This document shows, piece after piece, positions 6,614 through 16,626 of a DNA stretch of 25,559 nt. Location: the NCBI RefSeq assembly GCF_014648115.1, contig NZ_BMQM01000046.1, forward strand, positions 1 to 25,559, written 5' to 3'. The notes under the pieces were generated by a model. That model did not search any database. It was not told where the DNA came from and saw only the letters and a program-made list of their open reading frames with translations. The position numbers and the translations under genes were made by a program. How positions within the stretch are numbered: position 1 is the stretch's first letter; each line of letters begins with the position of its first letter. Source of the stretch: Deinococcus seoulensis (GTDB lineage: Bacteria > Deinococcota > Deinococci > Deinococcales > Deinococcaceae).

Positions 6614-8911
6614 TTACAGCACCAGCAGGATGGGCTGTTCCAGCGTCCCGGCCACCTGCGCCAGGAACTTCGCGGCGCGGGCGGCGTCCACGTCACCGTT
6701 CAGACTCAGGGGCGCGCGGCCGTTCTGCATGCGGCCCACGCTGAGGGTCAGGGTGTGCGGGTAGTGCAGGTCATCCAGACCGTGCGCGCCCGCGTCCACG
6801 ATCAGCAGGTCCGGGGTGCCGTCATGCGCGGCGTCCAGTTGCGCCAGCGCGTCACGCAGGCTGCCGGTCCCGACCGCGTGCGCGTGACTCTCGCCCTGCA
6901 CCGCCACGCTGCCCAGGCCCAGGGTGTCCGCGTGACGCTGCGCGGCGCGGGCGACCAGCAGGCCCAGCGGAAGCTCCTGCTCCAGCGCGGCGCTGACCTG
7001 TCCCTGCAGGTCGTGCAGCGCCGCCACGTCCGCGTCGCGGCGCAGGTACGCGCCGAACCACACGGCGTTCGCCTGGCGGCCCTCGCCCTGCGTGTGCAGC
7101 ACCTGCGTGGAGTTCGAGTCGGCCACCGCAACCGGCGCGACCAGCACCGCCGCCTCCGGCTCGGGCTGAACTTCCTCGACCGGCGCGGCCTCCGTCGCCT
7201 CTGGCGTGACCTCGGGTTCCTCCGGCGTGCCTTCCTCCGGAGCGGTCTCCGGGGCGGCCTCGACGGTCCCGGCATCCGTGTCCCCGGCATCCGTGTCCTG
7301 CGCGTCCGCGGCGGGCGTCAGTTCGGCTGCCACGGGCGCGGCAACCTCCTCTTCGACCTCTCCGGCGGGCTCGTCGGCGGACTCAGGTGCGGCGGACTCA
7401 GGTTCGACCGGAGCGGCCTCGGCAGGCGCGTCGTCAGCAGGTGCTTCCTCGGCAGCCACTTCGTCGGCGGGAGCTTCCGTGATCTCCTCGACGGTGCTTT
7501 CGGTGGTGCTGTCGGTGGTGCTGTCGGTGGCGGGGGCCTCCTCTGCGGCGGCTGCCGCCTCGGCTGGCGTCTCGTCGGCGGGCGCGTCGTCCTGGGTCGG
7601 TTCCGTCCAGGCGTGATCGTCGGCCTGACGGCCATCCGTCCAGCCCGGCATGGCGGGCACTGCCGCCACCTGCTCGCCCGGCTGTTCAGGTGCCGGTTCG
7701 GGCGTGGGTTCGCTGGGCGCGTCCAGAACTTCCGGCGCACTGACTTCAGGGGCACTGATTTCGGGGGCGCTGACTTCCGGCGCGGCGGTGATGTCGGGCG
7801 CGGCGGTGATATCCGGCGTGGTCGTGGCGGGCGTCGGGTCGAAGTGGAAGGCAGGCACGCTGCTGGGAGCGGCCTCGACGGGCGCCTGCACCTCCGGCAC
7901 CTGCACGTCCGGCATCTGCACTGCTGGCACCTGCACGTCCGGAACGTGAACGGCGGGCGCAGCCACCTGAGGCGCGGCCATCTCGGGAGTAGCCATCTCG
8001 GGTGCGGGCATCTCGGGAGTGGGCACTTCAGGCGTGTGGACCTGGGGTGCGGGCGCTTCCGGAGCGGGTTTCTGGTACAGGCGGGACAGCAGGCTGCCCA
8101 GCCCGGCGGCCAGTCCGGTCGCGGCGGCCGGGGCGGCGACCTCGGGTGCCTGCGGCGTCTCCACCATCGGTGCGGGCGCCTCCATGACGGGAGCGGGCAT
8201 GACCGGCTCAGGCGTGACCGGTTCGGGCATCACGGGTGCCGGGACGACCGGTTCGGGTGCGGCGGGTGCCGGCGCAGTGAAGCTCGGTGCGCTGAAGCTC
8301 GGCGCGGTGAAGCTGGGGGCCGGGGTGGTCGGCGCAGCGAAGGTCGGGGTCGGCACTTCCGGCGCAGCCGGGGCTGGCACTTCCGGCGCAGCCGGGACGG
8401 GCACTTCCGGCATGGCCGGGGTCGGCACTTCCGGGGCGGGCGCGGCGGGGGTCGTGAAGCTGGGCGCGCCGAAGGTCGGGGCGGGCGCGCTGCCGGTGTT
8501 CCCGCTCACCGTGTCGCCGCTTGCCGTGTCCTCGTCGTCCAGTTCGAATTCCAGGTCCTCGTCTTCGAGGGTGCTGGCAGCCGGAGTGGCGGGCACCTGC
8601 GGTGAGGCGGTGCGGGCCTGCTCGACGAACGCGGTGATGTCGGTGTCCACGCCCGCGCGGCTGAGCATGTCGGCGTTCATGCCGGCCTTGTTCAGCATGT
8701 CGGCGCTGGGGATCTCCTCGCCGGTCCAGCCGGCGGGGGTGGGGTCCACGGGCGTGCTGGGCGGATCTTCCTCGCCGCTCATGACGCGCGAGAGGTAATT
8801 CAGGATGTCCTGTTCGACGATCATCCCGCCGCTCCCGGTCCCGTTGAGTTTCTGCCAGTCAATCCCGTTCGCTTCTGCCAGAATTTTGGCGAGCGGAGCA
8901 ATCCGTTCCAT
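6614..8911 (-). CDS. E3-binding-domain protein with long Pro/Ala/Glu linker and degenerate E2 acyltransferase domain
   Basis: A 765-residue protein. Residues 3-40 are a peripheral subunit-binding domain (RIAPLAKILAEANGIDWQKL then GTGSGGMIVEQDIL), which in 2-oxoacid dehydrogenase complexes holds the E1 or E3 subunits. Residues 101-590 are low-complexity: Pro/Ala/Val repeats first, then an Asp/Glu/Ala-rich acidic half. Residues about 605-765 look like a shortened E2 catalytic domain: LIVDAGAHGLDD replaces the usual SNLGMFG region, then LTLSVGR, and SLNGDVDAARAAKFL replaces the DHRxxDG motif. Asn738 stands where the catalytic His should be. No lipoyl domain is present, so this cannot be a working E2. 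It may be a scaffold. A strong ribosome site (AGGGGGAA) precedes the ATG. The plus-strand frame antisense to it is a composition shadow. Confidence 0.85.
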   Translation of the reverse strand: MERIAPLAKILAEANGIDWQKLNGTGSGGMIVEQDILNYLSRVMSGEEDPPSTPVDPTPAGWTGEEIPSADMLNKAGMNADMLSRAGVDTDITAFVEQARTASPQVPATPAASTLEDEDLEFELDDEDTASGDTVSGNTGSAPAPTFGAPSFTTPAAPAPEVPTPAMPEVPVPAAPEVPAPAAPEVPTPTFAAPTTPAPSFTAPSFSAPSFTAPAPAAPEPVVPAPVMPEPVTPEPVMPAPVMEAPAPMVETPQAPEVAAPAAATGLAAGLGSLLSRLYQKPAPEAPAPQVHTPEVPTPEMPAPEMATPEMAAPQVAAPAVHVPDVQVPAVQMPDVQVPEVQAPVEAAPSSVPAFHFDPTPATTTPDITAAPDITAAPEVSAPEISAPEVSAPEVLDAPSEPTPEPAPEQPGEQVAAVPAMPGWTDGRQADDHAWTEPTQDDAPADETPAEAAAAAEEAPATDSTTDSTTESTVEEITEAPADEVAAEEAPADDAPAEAAPVEPESAAPESADEPAGEVEEEVAAPVAAELTPAADAQDTDAGDTDAGTVEAAPETAPEEGTPEEPEVTPEATEAAPVEEVQPEPEAAVLVAPVAVADSNSTQVLHTQGEGRQANAVWFGAYLRRDADVAALHDLQGQVSAALEQELPLGLLVARAAQRHADTLGLGSVAVQGESHAHAVGTGSLRDALAQLDAAHDGTPDLLIVDAGAHGLDDLHYPHTLTLSVGRMQNGRAPLSLNGDVDAARAAKFLAQVAGTLEQPILLVL

Positions 8912-8934
8912 TCAATTCCCCCTTTGTGCGCCCC

Positions 8935-8940
8935 ATTGTA
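8935..8940 (-). promoter_or_regulatory. Promoter -10 of the E3-binding-domain gene
   Basis: TACAAT (8940-8935, minus strand) matches 5 of 6 consensus bases. It leaves a leader of about 20 nt carrying the ribosome site AGGGGGAA before the ATG at 8911. The -35 at 17-bp spacing is weak. Confidence 0.55.
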
Positions 8941-8973
8941 AGGGACTGCCGTCCGCCGGAACGCCACGTTTTT

Positions 8974-8999
8974 CCACGCGGTCGCGGGGGACCACGTGG
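8974..8999. promoter_or_regulatory. Imperfect inverted repeat in the divergent intergenic region
   Basis: CCACGCGGTC (8974-8983) and GACCACGTGG (8990-8999) pair at 9 of 10 positions around a 6-base loop. It lies about 35 bp upstream of the -10 of the E3-binding-domain gene. It could be an operator or only a DNA hairpin. Confidence 0.35.
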
Positions 9000-9066
9000 G
9001 CAGCCGGGCAAGGGACCAGCGGGAGCATTGCTGCAGGGTGACGAGTGACGTCTGACAGCGTTCTTT

Positions 9067-9121
9067 CAGCCGTTCCGGACGGCCCGCCGACGCCCCCCGC
9101 CGAACCCCCCTTGAACGGCTG
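9067..9121. promoter_or_regulatory. Perfect 9-bp inverted repeat upstream of the dehydrogenase gene
   Basis: CAGCCGTTC (9067-9075) and GAACGGCTG (9113-9121) are exact inverse copies separated by 37 bases of C-rich sequence. The right arm ends 21 bp before the TAGGCT -10 element, so it covers the -35 region. The spacing suits two sites for a dimeric regulator on neighbouring helix faces, or a looped structure. Confidence 0.45.
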
Positions 9122-9142
9122 TTGCCCCGGCGGGCGCGGTGG

Positions 9143-9148
9143 TAGGCT
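9143..9148 (+). promoter_or_regulatory. -10 element of the dehydrogenase-udk operon
   Basis: TAGGCT fits the TANNNT pattern. It predicts a leader of about 50 nt that includes the ribosome site AGGAG (9195-9199), 6 bases before the ATG at 9206. The -35 is poor. Confidence 0.45.
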
Positions 9149-9205
9149 ACGGGGCGTTACCGCGCGCCGCAGCAGTGGCGGGCGGGGGCGGCACAGGAGT
9201 CCCGA

Positions 9206-10896
<1,691 letters not shown>

Positions 10897-10968
10897 CGGG
10901 CGGTCATCCGGGCATGCCTCCTGCCGCCGGACGTGCCTCTGGATGCGCACCTTTGGATGGATGACCCG

Positions 10969-11014
10969 GCGGGCAGGGGCGCCGCAGCATGAACCGCTGC
11001 CCGGCCCCGCCCGC
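10969..11014 (+). terminator. Extended stem-loop after udk
   Basis: GCGGGCAGGGGC (10969-10980) pairs with GCCCCGCCCGC (11004-11014) apart from one bulged A. An inner stem GCAGC/GCTGC (10984-10988 with 10996-11000) extends it. Pyrimidine-rich sequence follows but without a clean U-run. It is the likely end of the dehydrogenase-udk transcript, 73 bp after the udk stop. A second inverted pair, GGTCATCC near 10905 with GGATGACC near 10960, lies just upstream. Confidence 0.5.
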
Positions 11015-11053
11015 CGATCTGACCCGCTTCCCGTTTCCGCTGTTTCTCCCCTT

Positions 11054-11059
11054 TAGGAT
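11054..11059 (+). promoter_or_regulatory. -10 element giving a leaderless GTG start
   Basis: TAGGAT is followed by 6 bases and then the GTG at 11066. The upstream GTG at 11060 would be too close to the -10 to be translated from a transcript starting here, so the promoter decides the start. Confidence 0.55.
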
Positions 11060-11065
11060 GTGCCT

Positions 11066-12916
11066 GTGACCGATGCTCCCCCCACCCGCGACGCGCCTGC
11101 CCAGGGCGGCATGACCGTTCCGCCGCCGTCCCGTCACCCCTGGACTCCGGCGCTGCTGGGCCTGATCCTGCTGTCCCTGATTCCGGCGCTGCTGCTGGCC
11201 GTGGGCCGCGTGAACTACGAACGCAATGAGAAGACGGCCGCGCTGGTCATGGATTACCCGGCCGTGGCCTCGCAGGCGCGGCGCTTCGGTCTGGAACCGC
11301 AGGCGCTGCTGGACCGCTACCAGAAACTCGGCGTGAACAGCGTCGCCATCTACGAGGACGTGATCGGGAACCTCGTGCAGCGCGGCGAGGTGTACCTGCG
11401 CAGCGGCGCGGACCTGAAAGCCGACTTTCCCGGCGCGGCCGTGAACCCGCAGAACGTGTACCTGCGGTCCCTGAAGCCCGGCGTGGCCGAGGGCCTGCCC
11501 GCCCGCTTCACCATTCCGACCCGGCAGGTTCAGGTCGGCGGGTTCACCTGGACCGAGTGGCCCACCGACCCCACCTTCCTGCCGACCGGCCCGAACACCG
11601 CCCTGATCAGCGAACTGAAGGCCAAGGGGTACATGATCGTGTACCGCCCCTACGCCGACGACGCCCTGCGCGAACCCGGCGCGGACTGGCCGGACGTGCC
11701 GTTCATCGCCTTCAACGGCGAGGAAGTCATCGGGGCGCGCACGCCGGAACTGCTGGAGAAGATCAACGAACGCATGGGCAAGCGCATTCCCGCGCTGATC
11801 GAGGCGACCCCGCAGCGCGGCCTGGACACCCTGATCGCCACGCACGGCGCCGCCCGCGCGTTCAGCGTGAACCCCGCGTGGCAGAACCGCCTGGACCCCA
11901 TCACGCTGGCCAGCAAGTACAACCTCGCCGCGCGTGAACGCTCCATGCGCCTGCTGTACCTGCGGCCCTACCCGACCATCAACGAGACCGAAGACCTGCT
12001 GACCCGCACCACCGAACTGCTGGGCAAGTCCGGCGTGAAGATCGCCGAACCGGTCATCACGCCCTTCACCGAGAACACGACGCTGCGCCTCCTGAGCCTG
12101 ATCGGGCCGGTCGCGGCGCTGCTGCTGCTGGGCCTGAGCTTCCCGCTGATCCGCCTGGGCCTGCTGGTCGCCGCCGCGAGCGGCGCGCTGGCCCTGGGCC
12201 TGAACCGCTTCGACCCCTACGCCGGGGGCGCCCTGATCGCCGCCGTGACCTTCCCCGCGCTGGGCATGGTGCTGCGCCGCGCCCGCGTGACCGACTGGTT
12301 CATCGCGACCGGCCTGAGCCTGTGCGGCGTGCTGTTCGTCTCGGCGCTCGGCGCGAACCGTGACAGCGTGCTGGGCCTCGAACCGTTCCGGGGCGTGGGC
12401 CTGACGCTGGCGCTGCCGCTGCTGCTGGTCGCCCTGAGCTTCCTGCCCCGCCAGGACCTGCGCAAGACCGCGCGGGACATCTACGCTGCGCCCATCAAGC
12501 TGGGTGACATCGTCGTGATGGCCGCGGCGCTGGCCGTGTTCGCACTCGTGTTCCTGCGGCGCGGGAATGCCACCGGCGCCAGCGTCAGCGACACCGAGGC
12601 CCGCATCCGCCAGGACCTGCAGGACAGCCTCGTGCGCCCGCGCTTCAAGGAGATGGCCGGGCACCCGCTGGGCCTCATCGGCCTGAGCGGCGCGCTGCCC
12701 GGTTACTTCGGCGCGATGCTGATCCTGGGCGGCGTGGTCGGCCAGTCCAGCATCCTGAACACCTTCTCGCACTTCCACACGCCGCTGCTGATCAGCGCCA
12801 CCCGCTGCTTCCTGGGCCTGGGCATCGGCTTGATCGCCGGTCTGATCGGCATCTGGGTCATCCGCGCGGCCCTGCGCCTGTGGCACACCTACGGCACGCG
12901 CCCGGTGAACGCATGA
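11066..12916 (+). CDS. DUF5693 family polytopic membrane protein
   Basis: A 616-residue protein. One membrane helix at about 27-46 is followed by an extracytoplasmic domain (about 50-330; RFGLEPQALLDRYQKLGVNSVAIYEDV then LIATHGAARAFSVNP). About eight membrane helices follow, from residue 335 (LLSLIGPVAALLLLGLSFPLI) to the C-terminus (FLGLGIGLIAGLIGIWVI). The soluble domain followed by a multi-helix block, with csaB next, is the pattern of DUF5693 proteins in Firmicutes and Deinococcus-Thermus. By that context it may assist synthesis, export or pyruvylation of a cell-wall polymer; its biochemical function is unknown. The stop overlaps the csaB start as ATGA. Confidence 0.85.
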   Translation: MTDAPPTRDAPAQGGMTVPPPSRHPWTPALLGLILLSLIPALLLAVGRVNYERNEKTAALVMDYPAVASQARRFGLEPQALLDRYQKLGVNSVAIYEDVIGNLVQRGEVYLRSGADLKADFPGAAVNPQNVYLRSLKPGVAEGLPARFTIPTRQVQVGGFTWTEWPTDPTFLPTGPNTALISELKAKGYMIVYRPYADDALREPGADWPDVPFIAFNGEEVIGARTPELLEKINERMGKRIPALIEATPQRGLDTLIATHGAARAFSVNPAWQNRLDPITLASKYNLAARERSMRLLYLRPYPTINETEDLLTRTTELLGKSGVKIAEPVITPFTENTTLRLLSLIGPVAALLLLGLSFPLIRLGLLVAAASGALALGLNRFDPYAGGALIAAVTFPALGMVLRRARVTDWFIATGLSLCGVLFVSALGANRDSVLGLEPFRGVGLTLALPLLLVALSFLPRQDLRKTARDIYAAPIKLGDIVVMAAALAVFALVFLRRGNATGASVSDTEARIRQDLQDSLVRPRFKEMAGHPLGLIGLSGALPGYFGAMLILGGVVGQSSILNTFSHFHTPLLISATRCFLGLGIGLIAGLIGIWVIRAALRLWHTYGTRPVNA

Positions 12917-13902
12917 ACCGGCCCCCACCCCTGACGACCGTGACCGTCAGCGGCTACTACGGCTTCGGGAACACCGGCGACGAGGCCATCGCCCTGGCCA
13001 TCACCCGCGAACTGCGCAAGTACAGCGCCGAGCCGCTGCTGCTGTCCAACACCCCCGCCGAGACCGCCCGCACCTACGACTGCCAGAGCGCCGAACGCAT
13101 GAAACCCGCCGCCGTGCTGGGCGCCCTGATGCGCTCGCGCGTGCTGCTGTCCGGCGGGGGCGGCCTGCTTCAGGACAAGACCAGCGCACGCACGCTCACG
13201 TACTACCTGGCGATCATCCGCCTCGCGAAGTTCATGGGCCGCCGCGTGGTCGTGTTCAACCAGAGCGTCGGTCCCCTGAGCGAGCAGGGCGGCCGCCGCG
13301 TGGCCCGCGCGCTGCGTGGCGTGACCGTCATCGTGCGCGACCAGGGCAGCCTGGACACCCTGGCCAGCCTGGGTGTCCGCGCCGAACTGGGCGGCGACCC
13401 GGCCCTGCTGCTGAGCGCCGCGCCCGCCACCCGCGACCTGAAACGCGTGATCGTCGCCCCGCGCGGCGACGTGACCGACGCCACCGCGAAACTCAGGGAC
13501 GTCATCCGCCGCCTGCAGGCCGAGGGCCGCCACGTGACCGCCCTGAGCTTCATGCCCGACCACGACGACGAGGCCGCCCACAGCCTCGGCGCGAACGACG
13601 TGATCAGCACCCGCGACCCGCAGGTGGCGCTGGACGCCATCGCCGCCAGCGGGTACGTGATCGGGGTGCGCCTGCACGCCGTGATCCTGGCCGCCGCGAC
13701 CGGCACGCCCTTCACCGGCATTGCCTACGACCCCAAGGTGCAGGGCTTCTGCGCCGACGCCGGGGCGCCCGCCCACCCCACCACCCTGAACGCCGCGCAG
13801 GTCGCCGAGGAAGCCCTGCGGCGCGTCCTGCCCGACTGGAACGCCATCGAGGACATGAAACTCAGGGCCACGCAGAGTTTCGGCCGCGCCCTGAACCGCT
13901 AG
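12913..13902 (+). CDS. csaB: Polysaccharide pyruvyl transferase CsaB
   Basis: A 329-residue protein. [13 protein letters not shown] (residues 14-26) and [10 protein letters not shown] (about 79-88) are signature motifs of the polysaccharide pyruvyl transferase family, followed by [11 protein letters not shown] and the C-terminal [29 protein letters not shown]. CsaB transfers pyruvate from phosphoenolpyruvate to secondary cell-wall polysaccharide; the ketal is the ligand for SLH domains of S-layer and envelope proteins. Deinococcus and Thermus use SLH-anchored envelope proteins, so the role fits. The ATG at 12913 overlaps the DUF5693 stop by 4 bp, and truA begins one base after its stop. Confidence 0.93.
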   Translation: MNRPPPLTTVTVSGYYGFGNTGDEAIALAITRELRKYSAEPLLLSNTPAETARTYDCQSAERMKPAAVLGALMRSRVLLSGGGGLLQDKTSARTLTYYLAIIRLAKFMGRRVVVFNQSVGPLSEQGGRRVARALRGVTVIVRDQGSLDTLASLGVRAELGGDPALLLSAAPATRDLKRVIVAPRGDVTDATAKLRDVIRRLQAEGRHVTALSFMPDHDDEAAHSLGANDVISTRDPQVALDAIAASGYVIGVRLHAVILAAATGTPFTGIAYDPKVQGFCADAGAPAHPTTLNAAQVAEEALRRVLPDWNAIEDMKLRATQSFGRALNR

Positions 13903-13903
13903 C

Positions 13904-14698
13904 ATGACCCGCCCGGACTACCGCCCCCCCCCAGGGCACCGCCGCCTGCTCCTGCACGTCGCCTGGGACGGCGGTCCCTACGCCGGGTGGCAGTCCCAGC
14001 CCGCGCTGCCCAGCGTGCAGGACACCCTGCACGGCGCACTGTCGCGGCTGGGCGGCGGAGAGTTCCGCCCGGTCGCCGCCGGACGCACCGACGCCGGCGT
14101 GCACGCCGAGGCCATGCCCGTGCACGTGGACGTACCCGACACCTTCCGGGTGCCCGCCGCGAAACTGGCCCGCGCCCTGAACGCCCACCTGCCGCCCACC
14201 GTGGCCGTCCTGCACGCCGCCGACGCACCCGCCGGGTTCCACGCGCGGTTCTCGTGCACCGAGCGGCAGTACGTGTACCGGCTGCTGGTGCACCCGCAAC
14301 GGCACCCGCTGTGGCACGGCCGCGCCCTGCACGTCCCGCAACTCCTGAACCCGGGCGCCATGAACGCCGCCGCCGCCGCCCTGACCGGCACGCACGACTT
14401 CGCCGCGTTCGCCACCCAGGAAGATCGCCAGACGGTGCGCGAACTGAGGCTGCTGCGCGTGCAGCCCGGCCCCCTGATCTGGGAGATCCACGTGCACGGC
14501 GAGAGCTTCCTGCGGCACATGGTGCGCGGCCTCGTCGGCACGCTCCTGCTGGCCGGGCAGGGCCGCCTGAGCCCCGAACAGGCCGCCGGAATCCTGCACT
14601 CGCGGCAGCGGTCACAGGCCGGCGCGAATGTCCCCGCGCACGGCCTGTCCTTCACCGGCGCCCGCTACGAGGGCTTCCCGGAGATCGGGTCCGCATGA
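13904..14698 (+). CDS. truA: tRNA pseudouridine(38-40) synthase TruA
   Basis: A 264-residue protein. The catalytic Asp63 lies in the family motif [25 protein letters not shown] at the N-terminus, YVYRLL, and [16 protein letters not shown] near the C-terminus also match TruA. It isomerises uridines 38-40 in the anticodon arm of many tRNAs. It starts one base after the csaB stop, and its own stop overlaps the next gene as ATGA, so four genes form a tight operon. Oddity: a run of nine C (13924-13932) encodes Arg-Pro-Pro-Pro at residues 7-10, a possible slippage site before the conserved domain. Confidence 0.95.
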   Translation: MTRPDYRPPPGHRRLLLHVAWDGGPYAGWQSQPALPSVQDTLHGALSRLGGGEFRPVAAGRTDAGVHAEAMPVHVDVPDTFRVPAAKLARALNAHLPPTVAVLHAADAPAGFHARFSCTERQYVYRLLVHPQRHPLWHGRALHVPQLLNPGAMNAAAAALTGTHDFAAFATQEDRQTVRELRLLRVQPGPLIWEIHVHGESFLRHMVRGLVGTLLLAGQGRLSPEQAAGILHSRQRSQAGANVPAHGLSFTGARYEGFPEIGSA

Positions 14699-15273
14699 TC
14701 CACGACCTGCACGCCTTCACCGGCCCGCGCCCCCCGCACGACGGCGGCCAGGGCACCGTGCGCGGCGCGCTGGTCGGCTGCGGTCCCCTGAGCGCCGCGT
14801 GCCTGCTGCGGTGGCACGCTGCCCGGCTGGACCGGCCCCTGCCGCCGCGTGACGCGCTGGCCGCCGAACTGCTGACCGCCCAGCGGGCCTTCATCGTCCC
14901 CGCGACCGGCGGGCAACGCGCCGTGCTGCCCTGGGACTGGCTGACCGGCACGAACGACTGGCTGCGCGCACAAGGCCTCCCACTACGCGCACGAGGCCTG
15001 TGGGGCGTGCGCCGGGCCGACGCGCTGGAACGCCACCTGCACCGCCTGTTCACCGCCGGAACGCCCGCTGTGGGCCTGGAATTCAGCCCGCGCCTCCAGC
15101 ACTACGGCCTGCTGAGCGCCTACCAGCCCGGCCCCACCCTGCGCGCCACGCTGCTCGTGGACGGCAGCGACCTGCACCTCGCCCCCCGCGTCGGCGTGGG
15201 CGGCGTGTTCTGGATCGAGGAGGGTGGGCCCAGGGAGAACTTGCTGAGGGATAACAGGGGCGTCAGTTCATGA
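14695..15273 (+). CDS. Uncharacterised protein, possible diverged C39/papain-like cysteine peptidase fold
   Basis: A 192-residue protein with no family I can name with certainty. What is visible: [13 protein letters not shown] (28-40) resembles the CGPxSxAMxL nucleophile helix of C39_2/papain-like peptidases. A domain ending [13 protein letters not shown] (118-130) then [10 protein letters not shown] (135-144) resembles the pattern in which a G-x-P strand precedes the catalytic His. Candidate residues are Cys29, His136 and Asp156 or Asp159 in [12 protein letters not shown]. There is no signal peptide or membrane helix. It is the last gene of the DUF5693-csaB-truA operon (ATGA overlap with truA) and overlaps the convergent DUF4139-type gene by 11 bp at the 3' ends. 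The peptidase idea is inference. Confidence 0.7.
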   Translation: MIHDLHAFTGPRPPHDGGQGTVRGALVGCGPLSAACLLRWHAARLDRPLPPRDALAAELLTAQRAFIVPATGGQRAVLPWDWLTGTNDWLRAQGLPLRARGLWGVRRADALERHLHRLFTAGTPAVGLEFSPRLQHYGLLSAYQPGPTLRATLLVDGSDLHLAPRVGVGGVFWIEEGGPRENLLRDNRGVSS

Positions 15274-16531
15274 CCTTGATCCTGACCGTCAGACTGGCCT
15301 GACCCTGCGCGGGCACCTGCACCTGCCGGGTCACGGTCACCTGCCCCGGTTGCGGCGCGCCGCCGTCCACGCTCACACTCCGTCCGTACACCTGTTCGCG
15401 CACGTTCACGCGCAGGCCCGCACTCTTCCGGCTGGTGAACGAGTACGTTACCTGCCACGTCGTGCTCACGACCTGCCCGGCCGCGCTCTTCTCCTGAGAG
15501 AGCTGCTGAACGCGCTTCACGTACCGCAGGTCCGGATCGGCCCCCAGGTTCAGGTCGATGGGCGCGCCCGCCTGCGCGGCGGGCAGGGTCACGCTGCCCA
15601 CCAGCAGGTCACCCTCGCGCACGTCCACCGTCCCGGCAGGCAGCGACACGGACGGCGTGAACTTGTACTGCCGGTTCACCTGCCCCGACGATCCAGTCCC
15701 GTTCAGGTACGACTGCACGCTGCCGTAGCGTGTGAACGCGCCCACCTGGGGTTTCAGGAACGGTAGGGTCAGCTGCTCGCCCCTCCCCACCGTCAGGCCG
15801 CCCGGCAGGGCGTAGCGTTGCAGGCCGCGCACCTCGCCCACGTTGATCGGCTCGGCGCGTCCCGCGCTGGCCGGCATAACTGGGACTGGCAACGTGTCTC
15901 CGGCTGCCGCGTTGGTCAGCGTACCGGTGACGGCCGCAGATACCTGCCGTACCGTGCCGCCGAACAGGTCGGCGTGTTCCGCCGTGAACACCTGATCGCT
16001 GCGGTTCGTGATCTGCGCCAGCGCCGACAGCGTGGTGGGCGTGCCCACCCGCAACTCGTAGCGGGGCGTCCAGGACAGCGCCGCCGTGCGGTAACTCAGC
16101 GTGCCGCCCGCCGGGAGCGGCCCGTTCAGGCGGAACGTCACGCCCCCCTGCACCGGCGGCAGCGAGGAGAAGGTCAGGTCCTCCAGGGCCGCGCGCACGA
16201 ACCCGCCCGATTCCAGGCGCAGTAGCAGGTCGTCGGCGCGTTCCAGCGTGGCCGCCAGTGCGGGCTGACCGGCCCGCCGCCACGTCACGGGTTGGCCTTC
16301 CTGCGCGCGCAGCCAGTCCAGTTCGAGCGGACGCAGCGAGAACGGCGTGGCAGCCGCGCCCAGCACGGTCACGCTGCCCGGCTGAATCCAGCGCCACTGC
16401 GCGGGCGGGAATGAGAGGGGCGCGGCCGTCAGGGGCTGACGCACCTCCGCGAAGGTGGGATACACGCGCAGGTCGGCCGCGTGCGCCGCGCTGGACAGCA
16501 GGAACAGAAGGGTGGCCGTGACTCGGTTCAT
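15263..16531 (-). CDS. Secreted DUF4139-type protein
   Basis: A 422-residue protein. A signal peptide (MNRVTATLLFLLSSAAHA, cleavage about residue 18) leads into a beta-rich protein. The segment LSYRTAALSWTPRYELRV (about 144-161) matches the conserved stretch of DUF4139/mucoidy-inhibitor-A-like proteins, and the end (QVTYSFTSRKSAGLRVNVRE then GQVTVTRQVQVPAQGQASLTVRI) resembles their C-terminal beta domain. The coiled-coil N-terminal part of classical members is missing, so it is a short version. Function is unknown; it is periplasmic or envelope-located by its signal. The start has GAGG 8 bases upstream. The upstream methyltransferase gene is on the same strand 95 bp away. The 3' end overlaps the convergent gene by 11 bp. 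Confidence 0.8.
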   Translation of the reverse strand: MNRVTATLLFLLSSAAHAADLRVYPTFAEVRQPLTAAPLSFPPAQWRWIQPGSVTVLGAAATPFSLRPLELDWLRAQEGQPVTWRRAGQPALAATLERADDLLLRLESGGFVRAALEDLTFSSLPPVQGGVTFRLNGPLPAGGTLSYRTAALSWTPRYELRVGTPTTLSALAQITNRSDQVFTAEHADLFGGTVRQVSAAVTGTLTNAAAGDTLPVPVMPASAGRAEPINVGEVRGLQRYALPGGLTVGRGEQLTLPFLKPQVGAFTRYGSVQSYLNGTGSSGQVNRQYKFTPSVSLPAGTVDVREGDLLVGSVTLPAAQAGAPIDLNLGADPDLRYVKRVQQLSQEKSAAGQVVSTTWQVTYSFTSRKSAGLRVNVREQVYGRSVSVDGGAPQPGQVTVTRQVQVPAQGQASLTVRIKVMN

Positions 16532-16626
16532 GGGGGAGTACCTCGCAGAACGTGAACTGCCCTTACCCTGACAGCTTCCCGTTCTCCGGGCTGCCCAGCA
16601 TGACCGGCCGGGCCTTGAGATGAACT

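Noticed and set aside
6599..8605. A 668-codon plus-strand frame opposite the E3-binding-domain gene
   Set aside because: Gly/Arg/His-rich composition mirrors the Pro/Ala-rich sense strand; no motif, no ribosome site or promoter.
7206..8798. Serine/Glycine/Alanine repetitive peptides that look like surface-repeat proteins on the plus strand
   Set aside because: They are reverse-complement readings of the Pro/Ala/Glu linker of the minus-strand gene.
10904..12928. A 674-codon minus-strand frame opposite the DUF5693 gene
   Set aside because: Gln/Ala/Gly-rich shadow of a membrane protein gene with clear helices and domain signals on the plus strand.
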